Of a stretch of DNA of 64,000 bases, positions 24,401 to 36,470 are shown in pieces (position 1 is the stretch's first letter; every line of letters begins with the position of its first letter). The stretch is from Isoetes taiwanensis. Its lineage: Eukaryota; Streptophyta; Lycopodiopsida; Isoetales; Isoetaceae. The stretch lies in assembly GCA_021234155.1 (NCBI GenBank), contig JAJEKV010000006.1, positions 8,955,003 to 9,019,002 of the forward strand. The letters run 5' to 3'. The notes under the pieces were generated by a model. That model did not search any database, was not told where the DNA came from, and worked only from the letters and a program-made list of their open reading frames with translations. The translations under genes were made by a program, and so were the position numbers.

Positions 24401-25253
24401 GAAAAGATAAATGGTTCTCATTTCTGCATACTGGCAGTTAGGAAGTATGATTATGCAAGAACTTCCATGTACAGCAGGGACCCAGTTCAATTTCTGCCCT
24501 CAAATCCGAGAGAAGTGGTCCCTTCTGTGCCTTCTGTCTATGGCGGAAGCCTGCCCACATCTTCCAGCAGCTTTCCGGCCTTTTTCCCCATGCCCATGAT
24601 TGCCTATTCAACAGATCCACCTTGCAAATCCGCTTCTCGATCCATTTTTGAAGGACCCATCTCGGACAAGGGCCCCATTCTGATCCAATCCTTCGGCATT
24701 TTCCTTTGCTCCCCTGTTCCGGCTCCGTCCCCACACCTCTGATCATGTCTGATGCAAGTATGGTCTTAGCAGCTTCCTAATCGAATCTGCAACCCCTGTT
24801 TTGTCCCAATTTTTTGTGATTTTGGTCGCTTAAAAGGCATGCTGATGCTGTTTTGAAAATTCGCCCACAAAAGAAACTCAAGTGTTCTTTTCGGTTCTGT
24901 TCATGGTTCAACATGCCGCATTGATTTTCGGTTTTATGATTCATAGATGCTGCATTGATTTTTGGGCTTGGGCTGTTTTTGTATAAGGCGATTTGTCCAA
25001 AAGGGTTGTTGAAGAGGCAATTACTGCATGCAAGCAAGGGGCCAGCTGACTCCGGTGATGATGTTAGCCTAGTAGCCAAATTGCTGGAATTGGGAAGTTC
25101 CTCTGTTTCTTGTGTTGATCTGTATCAAATATTCTTGTCAATTTCTGTGCTGTTTTGTCTGGTCTTTTGAGCTGTAATACTTATTATCAATTTGCAAACA
25201 ATCTGAAGCTCCTTTTGAGCCGCAGCAGAGGCATTGAACTGGATTAGTCTGGC
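24400..25253 (+). promoter_or_regulatory. Upstream region of the zinc-finger gene, probable 5' UTR and promoter
   Basis: GC content rises here relative to the flanks and short uORF-like frames occur (for example 24467-24742, Pro/Ser-rich). No clear TATA box could be fixed. The assignment rests on position ahead of the intact gene and on composition. Confidence 0.3.
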
Positions 25254-26898
25254 ATGATCTCTGGAAGAAGCTTCAAGGAAAAAAAACCGAATTCCAAAAT
25301 GCCAGGCCCTTGGTTATCTTGGACTAAAACATTAGCTTGCAAAGCAGACAGAAATGCAGTTTATGATCCAAGCAGCAACCTGCAGCCTCAACAGAGCTCT
25401 AAGATTAAGCATATACCTTCTACACGATCTCTCAGCTCAAGCATTTCTGAATCTTACAGATCTAGTTGCAACTGCTCATTATCTAATCTCAAGGATGTGA
25501 TACATGGCAATACCAGGGTTATGAATAAATCATCCACAACTTGCAGCCCAAGATCAAAAGGGGATAGTGATTGCATGCAAGAGTTTTCTTCTAAGGAGTT
25601 GAATGATCTACATCAGGATCCCTTCTGGGCTAATTCTCCACTGGCTAAGTGTGATAACAATTTGGGACTTTCTGGCAGAAGAGATTCAATAGGATTAGAA
25701 ACTCCTGGTCATGGATTTGCCAAGAGCCAGGGCTTGAGAAAATTTTCTGGCTGCCATGGCTGTAAAATGGACCACGAAACCATGAATTCTGTTATCACAT
25801 GTCGTGATCCTGCTGGAGGCTGCTATAAGCAGGTTCTATATGTCTGTCAGAGATGTGGAGACAGATTTAACAGAAAAGAAGCCATAGAACACCATCATAC
25901 AGTCAAACATGCTGGTAAGGAAAGAAACCCATCAGTTTCTTGCCTTGATTTTCACATTTTCATGGTGCTTTAGCCAGGCTGCTTGGTTTTTGTGTCTGAA
26001 AACTCTCTGCATTCTTGAAGCATGGTTTTTGTTCATGAAGAATCATACTTGTTATGCATGAAACTCCATAAATCTGGTACCAGATTCATTGATCTTCATG
26101 AAGAGTTGTCCTTTTTTGTACTTAATATTTGGATATGTAAGCAGTTTTGTTATAAGCTAGGAATAGAGTAGTTTAGTTCATAAACAATGCTTGATTTATG
26201 TTGAACACGAATTTAACATTTTATAACTGTGCTTTGATGCAGTGTCAGAGCTAAGCAAAGGGGACTCATCCAGGAACATCATAGAGATCATTTTTAGAAC
26301 AAGCTGGTTAAAAAAGGAGATTTCATTTGGAAGCATAATCAGAATACTGAAGATTCAAAACTCTCAGAAGACCATCTCCAGATTTGAAGATTACAGGGAG
26401 ACAGTAAGGAGCAAGGCACAGAACATGCCTAAGAAGCATGTCAGGTGCATGGCAGATGGAAATGAGCTGCTCAGATTCTGCCCCTCCACCATAGCCTGCT
26501 CCTTGGGTTCAAATGGATCTTCCAGCCTCTGCAACTCTTACAAGTGCAATGTGTGCAGGATAATCAAGTCTGGCTTCGGCGCGAAAAAAGATTCAGACAA
26601 ATCATGCTCCAGTGCTAGAAAAGATGCAGACAAAGCAATTTACACTACTGCTACCAGTAGCAGTGCTCATGCTTCCCTTCCTCCTCTTTCTGAAGATGTC
26701 ACTCATGCCATGCTTGTCTGCAGAGTGATTGCTGGTAGAATCTACCGCGGTTCGGATAATTTAGAGGAGTTTTTCCCTCGTAATGGCTATGATTCTATCT
26801 CTGGCGAATCCGCCGCATCATCCTCAAACTTGGATGATCTCTATGTGTTCAATCCCAGAGCTCTCTTGGCTTGTTTTGTGGTGATCTATAAATGCTGA
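25254..26898 (+). CDS. C2H2-like zinc-finger protein, plant-specific family, two exons
   Basis: Exon 1 is 25254-25914 and exon 2 is 26243-26898. The donor is G|GTAAGG and the acceptor GATGCAG|TG; joining gives 1317 nt and 438 residues with no stop. Residues 1-165 are low-complexity and Ser-rich. A Cys-rich CHGCKMDHETMNSVITC segment (about 167-183) precedes a C2H2-type finger with CQRCGDRF and HHHTVKH (about 198-219). The conserved C-terminal domain follows: SRNIIEIIFRTSW, MPKKHVRCMADGNELLRF, SLCNSYKCNVCRIIKSGF, MLVCRVIAGR and a final LYVFNPRALLACFVVIYK. This order matches the plant family that includes Arabidopsis At1g75710 and At5g54630, usually annotated as zinc-finger (C2H2 type) proteins of unknown role. 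I recall that the C-terminal domain has been likened to ADP-ribosyltransferase folds, but catalysis is unproven. The ATG at 25254 is chosen as the first in-frame Met. The frame is intact, so this is probably a working gene. Confidence 0.9.
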
Positions 26899-26941
26899 GA
26901 TGGTTTGTAAGTTTTGTGGTGATCTATAAATGCTGAGATGG
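26863..26941 (+). repeat. Tandem duplication spanning the stop codon
   Basis: The segment TTTTGTGGTGATCTATAAAT plus GCTGAGATGG, which encodes the last residues and the stop of the zinc-finger gene, is repeated immediately downstream (about 26873-26904 and 26911-26939). The second copy lies in the 3' UTR and leaves the protein unchanged. Confidence 0.85.
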
Positions 26942-27134
26942 TTGGTGAAGGACTCTCTGTTCATATGAGTTCTCCCTAATAAGGAGAGGGTTTGTTATGT
27001 GGTTGTAGGTAGTTGATCCATGTAGGTGAAGTTTTGAGATCATATGGATGATCTTTGTATCAAGCATATGTGTTTCCAAGATAGGTGGTTAATGGAGAAA
27101 GAGATCAAAGGTCTCGTTGTGTTTACAATGGTTA

Positions 27135-27180
27135 TGAATAGAATTGAGTTTTATCGTCCACAGAGGCCAAATGAGTTTGA
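27135..27180 (-). repeat. LINE 3'-end fragment
   Basis: Read on the minus strand this is a TTTGGCCTCTGTGGACGATA stretch followed by AAAACTC and an ATTCTATTC tail, the same 3' terminus seen in the larger LINE copies. Confidence 0.6.
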
Positions 27181-27341
27181 AGTTCATTAGAACTTAGAAG
27201 GATGAGTTTGAAGTTCATTAGAACTTAGAAGGATGAGGTCCTATTTTAGTGTATGTGCAAATTGCAAAGTTAGAAATATGGCTATGCATTCTATTTTAGT
27301 GTTTGTGCAAATTGCAAAGTTAGAAATATGGCTATGCATCA
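27172..27341 (+). repeat. Two adjacent tandem duplications
   Basis: A 34-bp unit (GAGTTTGAAGTTCATTAGAA and following bases) is present twice at about 27172-27238. A unit of about 60 bp containing GTGCAAATTGCAAAGTTAGA is then present twice at about 27241-27341. The copies are nearly identical, so the duplications are recent. Confidence 0.85.
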
Positions 27342-27399
27342 TAAGAGTGCATGCATGTGGCACGCCAATGTGCCAGATAGCCAGTGGTTCTATGCCACT

Positions 27400-28480
27400 T
27401 TCATGCCCTTTTTTTTTTCTTTCATGCCCACATTCCATTCTTAGGAATAGTGTTTATTGCATCCTTGCACGAGGCATGCTTTGTTCGCCATTTCCATGGC
27501 ATATCACATGATGCCTATTGCCTAAAATAATGAGACATAAGAAGTTGGTTAGATGTGGAAGTTTTTAGCTACCTCTACCCCCAAGTTGGTTACAACCATA
27601 ATTTCAATTGACATTTCGACCACGAATACTTAATAATACTGTCTCTGAATAGATAGCAAGAGTTTGTTGAGACTTTATTTTGGTAGATGCGTTTCTTGGA
27701 GGTCTCCTACACATCAAGTGGATGATAATAAAATAAACGCACGTAGTAGATTGGCTAAATATCCTTTGAGAACTGCAACTACCAATCATGTCTAGCATTC
27801 AAGTTCATTTTTGTTGGCCCCTTTTCTCTTCTTTCACTCACCTCCTAAGCCTTTCATGCTCCATGGCCCCCCTTTATCTTATCTTCTTTTTTACTTTGGT
27901 AAGGTGTTGGACTTCATGCCTGGAACGCCGCAGTGCAGACGCATGCGGCGTTCCCTTTCAGTTTCCGGCTCCTCTTGCGGGACGCATGTTGCCCGCGTTG
28001 AATGCAAATTTTGAATGAAAATTATGACCTCGATCACCTACATGGGCCGGCGTTTCTACAAATTCTTCCCTCCATCACACCGGTTTTTCCCTTTGGCGCC
28101 TCACTCCTCCTCACAGCTTACGATTCTTGGCGCCTCACTCCTCACAGCTACGATTTTTTCAGTCGAGAGTTCATGATCAACAGGGTTCGAAATCTTGAAA
28201 TACTGATACTTTGGATAATACAGATGCAAGATATATTCTAAGGATTGTTTTCTTTTGCAGGATTGCAGCTTCAGGATTAGCTTCTAATTCATGTTCGAAT
28301 CTGTCCACGGTTTATTGTCTTGCTTTGTAAATTCCTTGCAAAGGAACATGGAGATCCGGTAGCTTGCTGTGCAGCCCATCATCCAAGCTTTCGTAGTGTA
28401 TGTTCCTCATATTATTTGCATCATGTGATCCTCCTAATATCATTTCGAAACTGCTAATCGTTTCTTCCTCTTTAAATTCG
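27400..28480. other. Region with no assignable gene
   Basis: A short GC-rich patch at 27900-28000 and a duplicated GGCGCCTCACTCCTC phrase at about 28094-28145 are the only structure seen. A frame at 27788-28018 is open but unrecognised. Confidence 0.35.
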
Positions 28481-29060
28481 ATGCAGGAACAGGGAGAAGA
28501 GGCAGCTTAGTCAGCAACCCATCTTCCCAATCCATTCTAGGTTAGTGTCTTTGCAGATTTACTGAATCTGTAAGGCAAGAGAGGCAGAGAGTTCCTTAGC
28601 CATTTGCAGTTTGATCTTCATCTGTTAAATCAGAGGCAGTTTCAAGAGGCAGTTTTAAATCAGAGGCAGTTTCAAAAGGCTAGGAATACCATTATTGAAA
28701 CGTTTACAAAGGCAGAGGTCAACTCTTGAATCAATAGATGAGATAAAGGAAGCTCAAGCTATTATTGTATCAGTAAGGTTGGTTCAACCCTAAAGCTATG
28801 TGGAATTATATGATTGGACGGTATGAAGCAGTTGAGAAGACTTAATTTAAAAGAAAAGATAACATAACTGAATTCTTGGAAAAGCTTGACTCTATTGTTG
28901 TAGCTCTTGACGGAGTTGGAGTCATTCTAAATGGCCTACATCAGATTTTTATCTTTAGCTAGGTCAGTATCTCATAATTGACAGCTTGCAACATTATTGA
29001 AAAATGTAGAAGAGTTTAAAGGGCATGCTATTTAAATGATACAAACATAATTTGAACAGT
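28480..29060 (+). other. Exon-like and possible copia gag-like scraps
   Basis: AGGCAGTTTCAAGAGGCAGT-type words repeat at 28630-28680. One frame at 28850-28920 reads ITEFLEKLDSIVVALDGVG, which loosely recalls the gag-like (UBN2) region of Ty1/copia elements. Stops surround it. Weak. Confidence 0.25.
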
Positions 29061-29180
29061 CGTTCTGTATTGAAGTATGAGTCCAGTTGTCTTTTAGTGC
29101 AGCCTTCTTCTTTGGTAATGGGAATAGCTTGCATTTCACCGTTGTTTCTCTGATGTATTATGCCTACATGACGTGGAGGC

Positions 29181-29935
29181 ATGATTGAAGCAAAGAGCCA
29201 ACAGCCTCAAGAGATGTCAAATCCACAGATGGCCACTGTGCCCTCCTTCAGTATGGATACTTCTGGTTGCTCTGTTCCCATTTCAAGCTCCAAGTTTCAT
29301 GTCCATCTCCTCTATGAATGCGTAAGGGAGTGTGAGAATGAAAAATCCTTGCTTCAGCAGTAAGCCCTTCCCTCTGTATGGCCTCGCCCTTCTAACAGCA
29401 TATGTCAGTAGGAAATACAGTGGCAAGCCTGAAGATCCGATAGGTAAATCTGCGAACCTTGAAAAATGCCATTGCTCTAACAGAAGGTAAGTAAGCATTA
29501 ATATGTCTTTTAAGATTCCTTTGATTTTTAGTCTAATTGGTATGGTCCTTATGTTTTAGTTTCAGAAGTGATGATCCATATTTGGTATAGGTGCAGAAAG
29601 TTGAAGCTGAAGAGAAACATCAAAGTTCCTGCAATAAGCAATAAATTTGCAAAAATACCATCAAATGAGTATTCCTGGAGAAAATATGGCCAGAAGCCCA
29701 TTAAAGGATCTTCTCATCCCAGGTACTTAAAAGTAGCTCCTTAGTTCACATGGTTTACATCATAAGCTCATTACATGCAAAGATGATGACTTTCATAGTT
29801 CTCCCTGTAGCAATAAGATGTGGTCTTTGCTCCTGTTTCCTACCATTTCAAATGAATATATATGACGCCATTCAGAGACCTACTACAAGCGCTGCGTCAC
29901 AAAGGTTACTCATCTTTACTTCTTCAATTTACTGA
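29181..29935 (+). pseudogene. WRKY transcription factor, group IId, truncated
   Basis: Exon-like pieces are: 29181-29360 (Ser-rich, IId-style linker, ends CA|GTAAGC); about 29410-29486, ending in the basic Cys/His cluster EKCHCSNRR with donor AG|GTAAGT; and 29591-29722, reading [10 protein letters not shown] then [19 protein letters not shown], with donor AG|GTAC. The CHCS cluster plus VPAIS and the WRKYGQK heptad place it in group IId, whose members bind W-box DNA. The zinc-ligand half that should follow is missing. The next candidate piece at 29872 reads a YYKRC-like string only in a frame that does not splice in phase, and no C-x-C and H-x-H set follows. It is probably a pseudogene, or a gene whose last exon was displaced. 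Confidence 0.75.
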
Positions 29936-29999
29936 TCGAAAAAATTGTTCATTGTGTTTGTGTTATGTTATTAATACTGTTGTTTGATTTTGCAGGTCT

Positions 30000-31400
30000 T
30001 AATTCCAGAGTGATTTATGCTTCTGAGTCTTTTGTTTAGAGGAAGTGAGCTGAATGGAAGCGTTGCGCCATTGAACCAAGCAGGTCTTGGAGCCGAGATT
30101 TGAGGGCATCGATTGAACTTGGAGCCGTTTGGTGCGAAAGGTAAATCCATGAATTTTAGAACGGTTTTTGCTCTGAAAAGTCATTTAGAAATATTGGGGT
30201 CGGAATGGTCGATTTTGCCCAAAACGTTTTTTTTCTCTACTTTCATTTTGATGCTCTTTCCTGTAGGCATTGGTGGCCTCTGTTACCTCGAAGAACACAA
30301 GAACCACCCTGGCTCGAAAATGTAGCCAATCTGCTGCTTTAGATCGCCCTATAATGTCCCAATGTATTTTTATAGGTTAGGTGAAGTTTTAAGATCATAA
30401 TATCTGATGGAGCTGCAGATAGTTGTGGTGACACAGGCAAACCTGCAGAATTGGAGCCAAGACCACCCTGCGTACTACCTGGCACTTTGACAGATCAATG
30501 TGCTCTGCACAAACCATTCATCCCCTTTTTGTGTTGTTGATTTTTATCGATTTGTGCCTTGCTATTTTAACCGCTTTGTTTGGCCTTCAATCTTCATTTA
30601 GACCTTTCTATTCTAGCTTGAGCATTCCTTGCACTTTGATCCTATGACCTCTCCCCCATTGCTGGACTTGAGCAATTTGCCGCAGTTCAAAATCTATTTC
30701 AAGGTCAGATTCGTGATACTTTAAAAAATGCTCCATTTACTTGCAGAAAGAATGGCGCATGAACCGTAGATTCCCTCGCAGATATTATGACAATGAGATT
30801 AATGAGATTGAACAACAGCTGGGTCTTACTTAAGCATGTATTTATGGTTCAGGGTATGGGTCCATCTAGGTATTGTAGCCTCATCTGACCCATCCATCGC
30901 AGAAGAAATGTGTTGCAGAATAAGTTTCGGACATTTATGTGCCTTTGCTTTATTTTAGGCGGCAAATACTTTCTTGATTCTTATGCTTCTTTTTGCATCT
31001 AAGAGTTTTTGGAATTTTGCAGACGGAGGGAGCTTCTATTCCTGGGATGTTATTGAGTACTGAAAGAGCTACTGCAAAGGTTTAAAGGTCTTTATAATGA
31101 GCTAGAATAGAATTTCTGCCCAATAGCCCTTCTGTAGCAGCTAATGTTATGCCTGTTCAACATATTAAAGACGAGTGCACATCTGATCCTGAGCCTCCAA
31201 GGGTGCCAGAGGTCACAGGCCCAAAACATGTTCTGTCTCATTTTCTCAAACGCGGGCGAAGGAATGGCTAAAGATAACCAGCTTTAGGAAGGTCCAATTA
31301 TACAAAGCAAGATCTGTTGATCGAAGATGATGCAAGCGGATGCCTCTCTTATTCACAAGCATTCGGAAGTACCCTGACATGTAAAGGTACTCTTGCAAGA
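30000..31400 (+). other. Exon-like pieces of unknown origin
   Basis: At 30748-30834, after a good acceptor (TTACTTGCAG), a short frame encodes KEWRMNRRFPRRYYDNEINE and ends QQLGLT-stop, which looks like a real terminal exon. At about 31130-31270 another frame reads MPVQHIKDECTSDPEPPRVP. I cannot name either family, and no upstream exons connect to them cleanly. Confidence 0.3.
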
Positions 31401-33540
31401 AGGTGAGGCTTCTTGACTTTTGCTTCTCCCTTGGTTCAATTTTTGCTTGGTCCTCTATGAAATTTAAAATATTGTATTATGTACATTTTATTCTATAAAA
31501 TACAAAACAATGTAAGGGTTTTGGATTGTTTGGTTGTAGGTCTTAAGTTATGCAATCAAAGTCCCACAAGCAAAATGGCATTTTCTTTAGGAAGCTTTTA
31601 TTTCATTTTGAGTCAAATTTCCACAAGCAATATACATTTTCCATAGGAAGCTTTTACTTCATTTTGCTAATTGAAACATAAGTTGTCAAAATTTCCCTCT
31701 GATGTGACATTGCAGTTGATATATACAACATAACATTCATCATTGCAGTTGATGTATACAATAGAACATTTCTCTCAATCATTATTCTTACATCACAACA
31801 CAAGGCTATGTTAACACACACCCTACAACATTGGACACCTATCTTTGCAGTGGCCTTTAACCAAGAAGGAGGGCGAACCAGCTCCAACCGAATCCTATAT
31901 AAAACGCACATCCTATTTAGGTGTGGCAAAGCCAAGCACACGTTTGGCAAAAGTAGCAAACGGTCAGCATTGGGTGAACACATAAACAAACGCCAGCATT
32001 GAGCGCCCACATAACCATACTCCCCAACTTATGCACAACAATGCCGAGCACACATAGAATTGATAAGTTATTTAGATTCAAGTTGTAGATCAAGAACAAC
32101 AATGCCGAGCCCACATAGAATAGATAAGTTATTTGATCTCAAGTTGTACATGTATGTCTTAGAAACTTTTGAGGGCGTTGTCTTAATGATCAATGGAAAA
32201 CATACCCATTTGTTTTATTCTCAAAATTGCTATGTTCAATCAAAACCTATGCTTAGGGGATTGAAGCTTATGCCTAGGGTACCCATTTGTTTTATGTCAC
32301 ATCTAAACACTGTGGGAAGGGACATGAGATGTCATCAACATTAACTAGAACTCTAGAAATCCCTACAAACAAATGTATAGAATCAATAAGTTCTAACATC
32401 ACACAATCTTCGAGTTGCAGCCAGCTTATTCTGAAGTAATGGAAAACTGATTTGTTTAAGACGTGTCCTATTATGACATGGCGCTGACATGGAGCCCAAA
32501 ATGGTGTCTTAAAAAAATATGACAAGCATATAATAAGAGTGCTGTGGAAAAAGGGCCTTAGTTTACATATTCCTTTGACTTTCTACAAATAAAAAATTAA
32601 ACATGTTTACTAGCGATCACTTGCACAATCGTAAGGTCAATATAGTCCACAAATACTAAAAATGCTATCTACATAATGCATTTATCTCATGCATGACCAC
32701 CAACACATTAGACATGCCTAAACATCTCTATAAGGAACCTTATATGCAACATCATCTACAACTACACCCATTTGAACATGAACATCCACATGCCTTGATG
32801 CAATTAGCACCTTCATTCTACACATGCAACCAATCATATAAACGAATTCTATTGATAATATTTCATTGGATACTAAGAATCTATTACTCTAAACACATTG
32901 CACATGTCCAGGATTAATGCCCGACATCGTCGGGCACACGTTTCTAGTTTGTTTTTCTTTTCTTATACTACATGTAAGATCATCATCAACATTTTCTTAT
33001 ACTCTAAATTATAATGTGTGTCACAAAGCCCTAGTCAACTCCATGAACAGAATAGGAAATTGATTATTGTCCATGTCAGTGATCCAAGTCTAATATTCAA
33101 ATTTGACTTAACTTAGTCAGAATCACCAGGAGAAATGCAGTTAAAAGGCAATCCAATTTGCAATTTGCAATTTTTCCTATACTGTTCCTCAATTCATGAA
33201 TTTCGATTACGTTTCTACAAATGAGTTGGAAGTATTCTTTTGCATTTTATCAATCATTAATTGGTTTTGAAACAAAATATTGGATTTTTTAATGCTTTAG
33301 ATCATTGGCAAGAGAAACATGTTGAATTAAGTGTGACCTTTTCCTGAATTTTGCAATCAGATCTCACTTTGCAAGGTGTTCGATCTCTTTATCGGCAAGA
33401 GGAATGCTTTGTGAACGAATCTGAGTTTGATGTCGAACATTTTAATGCTGTCAGTCTTGAATAATGGCATCACAACAGATTGCATTGCAACTTGCAATTA
33501 CGATGCTGAAAGCATTCACACTAAAAAGAAGCAGTTTCTA
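31400..33540. other. AT-rich region with local duplications
   Basis: No gene is recognised. A CATTGCAGTTGAT(A/G)TATACAA phrase occurs twice (31711 and 31743). A unit of about 62 bp starting AACAATGCCGAGC is duplicated in tandem at about 32037-32150. Confidence 0.5.
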
Positions 33541-35540
33541 AAGCAAGAAAAGGAAGGAAGGAAGGAAGGAAGGAAGGAAGTATATTTTAACGTCCGCGGA
33601 GGCCAAACTTGACCTATGAGACGGTACATGCAGTACACAAAGCAGATAAAACCACACCAAAAAGACAAATGCTACTATACAATGTGTCCCTACTACTGGG
33701 ATGAAAAAACCCCCACATGGGAGGAAAAACCACAGTAGTAGGCTCTCGATCCCTTTGTCCTGTAAAGGGATTCTCGACGGTAGAGACTTGCAAAATGTAG
33801 GATGCGAGGCGTGCAACCATTGGCGATGCCAAAGAATTGATGTAGCGGTGCCTCGTAAAGCATCTAAGATCAGCATGTGTTGCTCGGATATGCGTATATG
33901 CGGACACTCTTGCGAGCATGGTGCTCATCCTCTCATCGTCCAAGATGTGGCAACACCGCATATTCTCTCATGCCGGGGATTCTCCCCTCCATCCTCAGGT
34001 CCAACGACTGTTTCAATTCCGAGATGATGGGACCCGTCCTCACGAGAGGCAATAGCTCTCCGCTTTCTTCATAGATATATCGCTTTCAAACCGTGTGTGG
34101 GCCATGTTCCAAAGTGTTGGATTAACTTGCGTGTGGTAGTGCTCGCTTTTAGGCTTTGCACAAGTGGTCGCATCCCACAGAGTGGTGGCAAAGCGCCATT
34201 CAGTGTGTGCGGCTGTCCCGGCATCGGGCATAGCCACAATCTGGCCGGTAGTCTATAGACCACGCTTGCGAACCACCCCCCCGACAAGTGTTCCCCGCCA
34301 TACCCTCTTGGTGCGTTGTGGCTCTTGTGCCAATAACAAAGCCCTCGGGGGAGACGTTGTGCATCCATCTTTGGTGACCTTGTGGAAATATGCAAGATGT
34401 CTGCGCATAGCGGAATGTTGCGAGGGGGCGAACCCGGTCTCATATAGCAAAATCTGATAAGGCACCGCGGTCCTTGATACCTAGACTCGTATGTTAAGAA
34501 GGCCTTTTGCACCCTCTCTAGCTTATCCCGTGTGTTCTTGCTAATTCTTTGGACCCCGGACCTCTACCCCATACAACAATACCGGGTTCAACGAGTGCTC
34601 ACGAGCAGGTGTGCTCTCGTGCCCGGTCACATAGGTCTATTCTCAGAGCGGCTATTCCGCATAGCATACGGGGCTTTCCATCCCGCCGACCCGTCTTTCC
34701 ACACAATATCCCATAACATGCTAAGCGCAAAAGTCGATTTCCGGATACTTGAAGGTCCTTACAACATCCACCTTCGCCCTCCTCAGTAATAGAGATCGGG
34801 ATATCATGTTTGCGAGGAGAGGACGCGCCGGAGCTTAGTTTTTACGCGGGTTCACCGGCCATTCTGTTGTCCGCACGTAACCCACTAAGAGCCCAAATGC
34901 CGCCGCGCATACTCCCGGGTCGTATGGGATAGCAAGTCTACATCATCATCATAGAGCAATTGCCTTATACTTGTATGCCTCTCGGTAGCTGCGGGCCACC
35001 GCCCCATGTTCTTGCATCCAAGTCTCCAACTTGTCAATGTAGAGACCAAAGAGCGTTGGAGATAACGGACATCCCCTGTTTAACCCCTATGGTGCTAGCA
35101 ACTTGTCGATCCGATGCAGCAATGCAAAGATATATCCCATCATAGAGTCTATAGATGACATTTTGTAAGTCCTGGGGCATGCGGCCCGCAAAAATGCTGC
35201 CACAACAGTCCCGGAAGGACCGTATCATATCGTCTTGAAATCTACAAAACAAGAAGACAGTCACGCCAATTAAGTTGCGACTAGCTTCCATAAGGATTCT
35301 GAGAGTGAATATATGGTCGATTGGGAGGGCCGTGGCTGAAACCCTTTGGCCAATCCGCGCGACTCCACTTCTCAGCCCACCGAAGTTAACTTCTTCTCCA
35401 CCACACCTCGCTAAAAGCTTTGCGGTAATGGGCTCACCATGATCATGCGGTAGTTCAAATCATCCCTCAAGCACTGCCTTATGAATTGGGGTGACCTTGC
35501 TAACCATCCACTCTCCCGGGAGGCCCTCCCTTATGGCCTA
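33541..35540 (-). mobile_element. Decayed LINE, second family, minus strand
   Basis: On the minus strand RT pieces are readable in order: LPGEWMVSKVTPIH, DHIFTLRILMEASRN, DLQNVIYRLYDGIY, IGVKQGMSV, HIDKLETWMQEHG and LYDDDVDLLS for the catalytic loop. A post-RT segment follows, with QKAFLTYES, YQILLYETGFAPSQHSAMR and HLAYFHKVTK. The 3' end shows TGGCCTCCGCGGACGTTAAA and then a (TTCC)n tail, seen on the plus strand as (GGAA)n at about 33547-33583. Multiple frameshifts are present. It is related to, but distinct from, the LINEs at 20.7 and 41 kb. Confidence 0.82.
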
Positions 35541-36426
35541 GTTAAAAGTAGTTATAAAATGAATACTAGGAGTGAGTGAGGAGGAAACAATAGTTGTCAA
35601 AGAAGTTGGCTGATAATGTGAACATACAAGTTGATACTTGCAGCAACTTAAACCATGTTAGCGATGCCACCAAGAAGATCAGACTTTTGAGCAAGGTACT
35701 ATTAATGAATTAAAACAATAAAAAAGTATTGGAAAGTCTACTTAATTTTACCCTAATAACTTATCTAGGGGGACATCAATGGTGTGAGGTCTATATCAAT
35801 GACTAAGGTGTATTTGGTAGATCCTAAGCTGATTGTTCAGCTATATCTAGAGTTATTTAAGTGAGAAACAACATGTTAACTATAGCTAAAAGCAAAAGAA
35901 GTCCATGGTGAAAGGTTTTTCATGGTGGATCTTTTCAATAAGAGTTTGAAGTAGTAGTCTGAGAATCCACCAGAAAGAAAATTGTAGGTTATTGGACTGC
36001 TAACAAAGGGTATCACCAAATAAAAAGTAGGTGCTACAATTGTTATGCCCAAATTATACAAATCATGGTTGTGAATAATTAACATGCATGTTTATTATTG
36101 GGCTAACAGAATAACTCGATGTGATGGCATTGGAGTTAGTCGGGTCGCAAGTTCTCTAGTCTAGGTTGTTGTAGTGCGCCATTGCATGGTAGACTAGGGG
36201 ACGATATTGACTTGTTCTTTTGGTTGTGGTATTAATCATATAGACATTGATTTAGTTAGAAAACTAAATTATTATAAGGCAAGATTTATGTATTCATAAA
36301 TCAACAGTATGAAATTTGTATATGTGGCTTGCATGTATATAGCTTCATGGGAGACAGTACTTGTTCTGTGTACTCTGATGGTTGATGTGAATGTGAATGT
36401 GAATCGAAATTTTTAGTTCGTAATAG

Positions 36427-36438
36427 TAGTATCAGAGC
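36427..36438 (+). other. Primer binding site of decayed gypsy element B
   Basis: TAGTATCAGAGC matches the usual plant initiator-tRNA-Met primer binding site TGGTATCAGAGC with one change. It lies 32 bp before the gag start and implies that an LTR ended just upstream, although I could not delimit that LTR. Confidence 0.65.
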
Positions 36439-36470
36439 CTAAGTTGGGCCTTGGACCTTGAGTAGCTGAA

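Noticed and set aside
29870-29920. Second half of the WRKY domain (YYKRC)
   Set aside because: The string is in a frame that does not join in phase with the WRKYGQK exon, the Cys spacing is wrong and no H-x-H follows.
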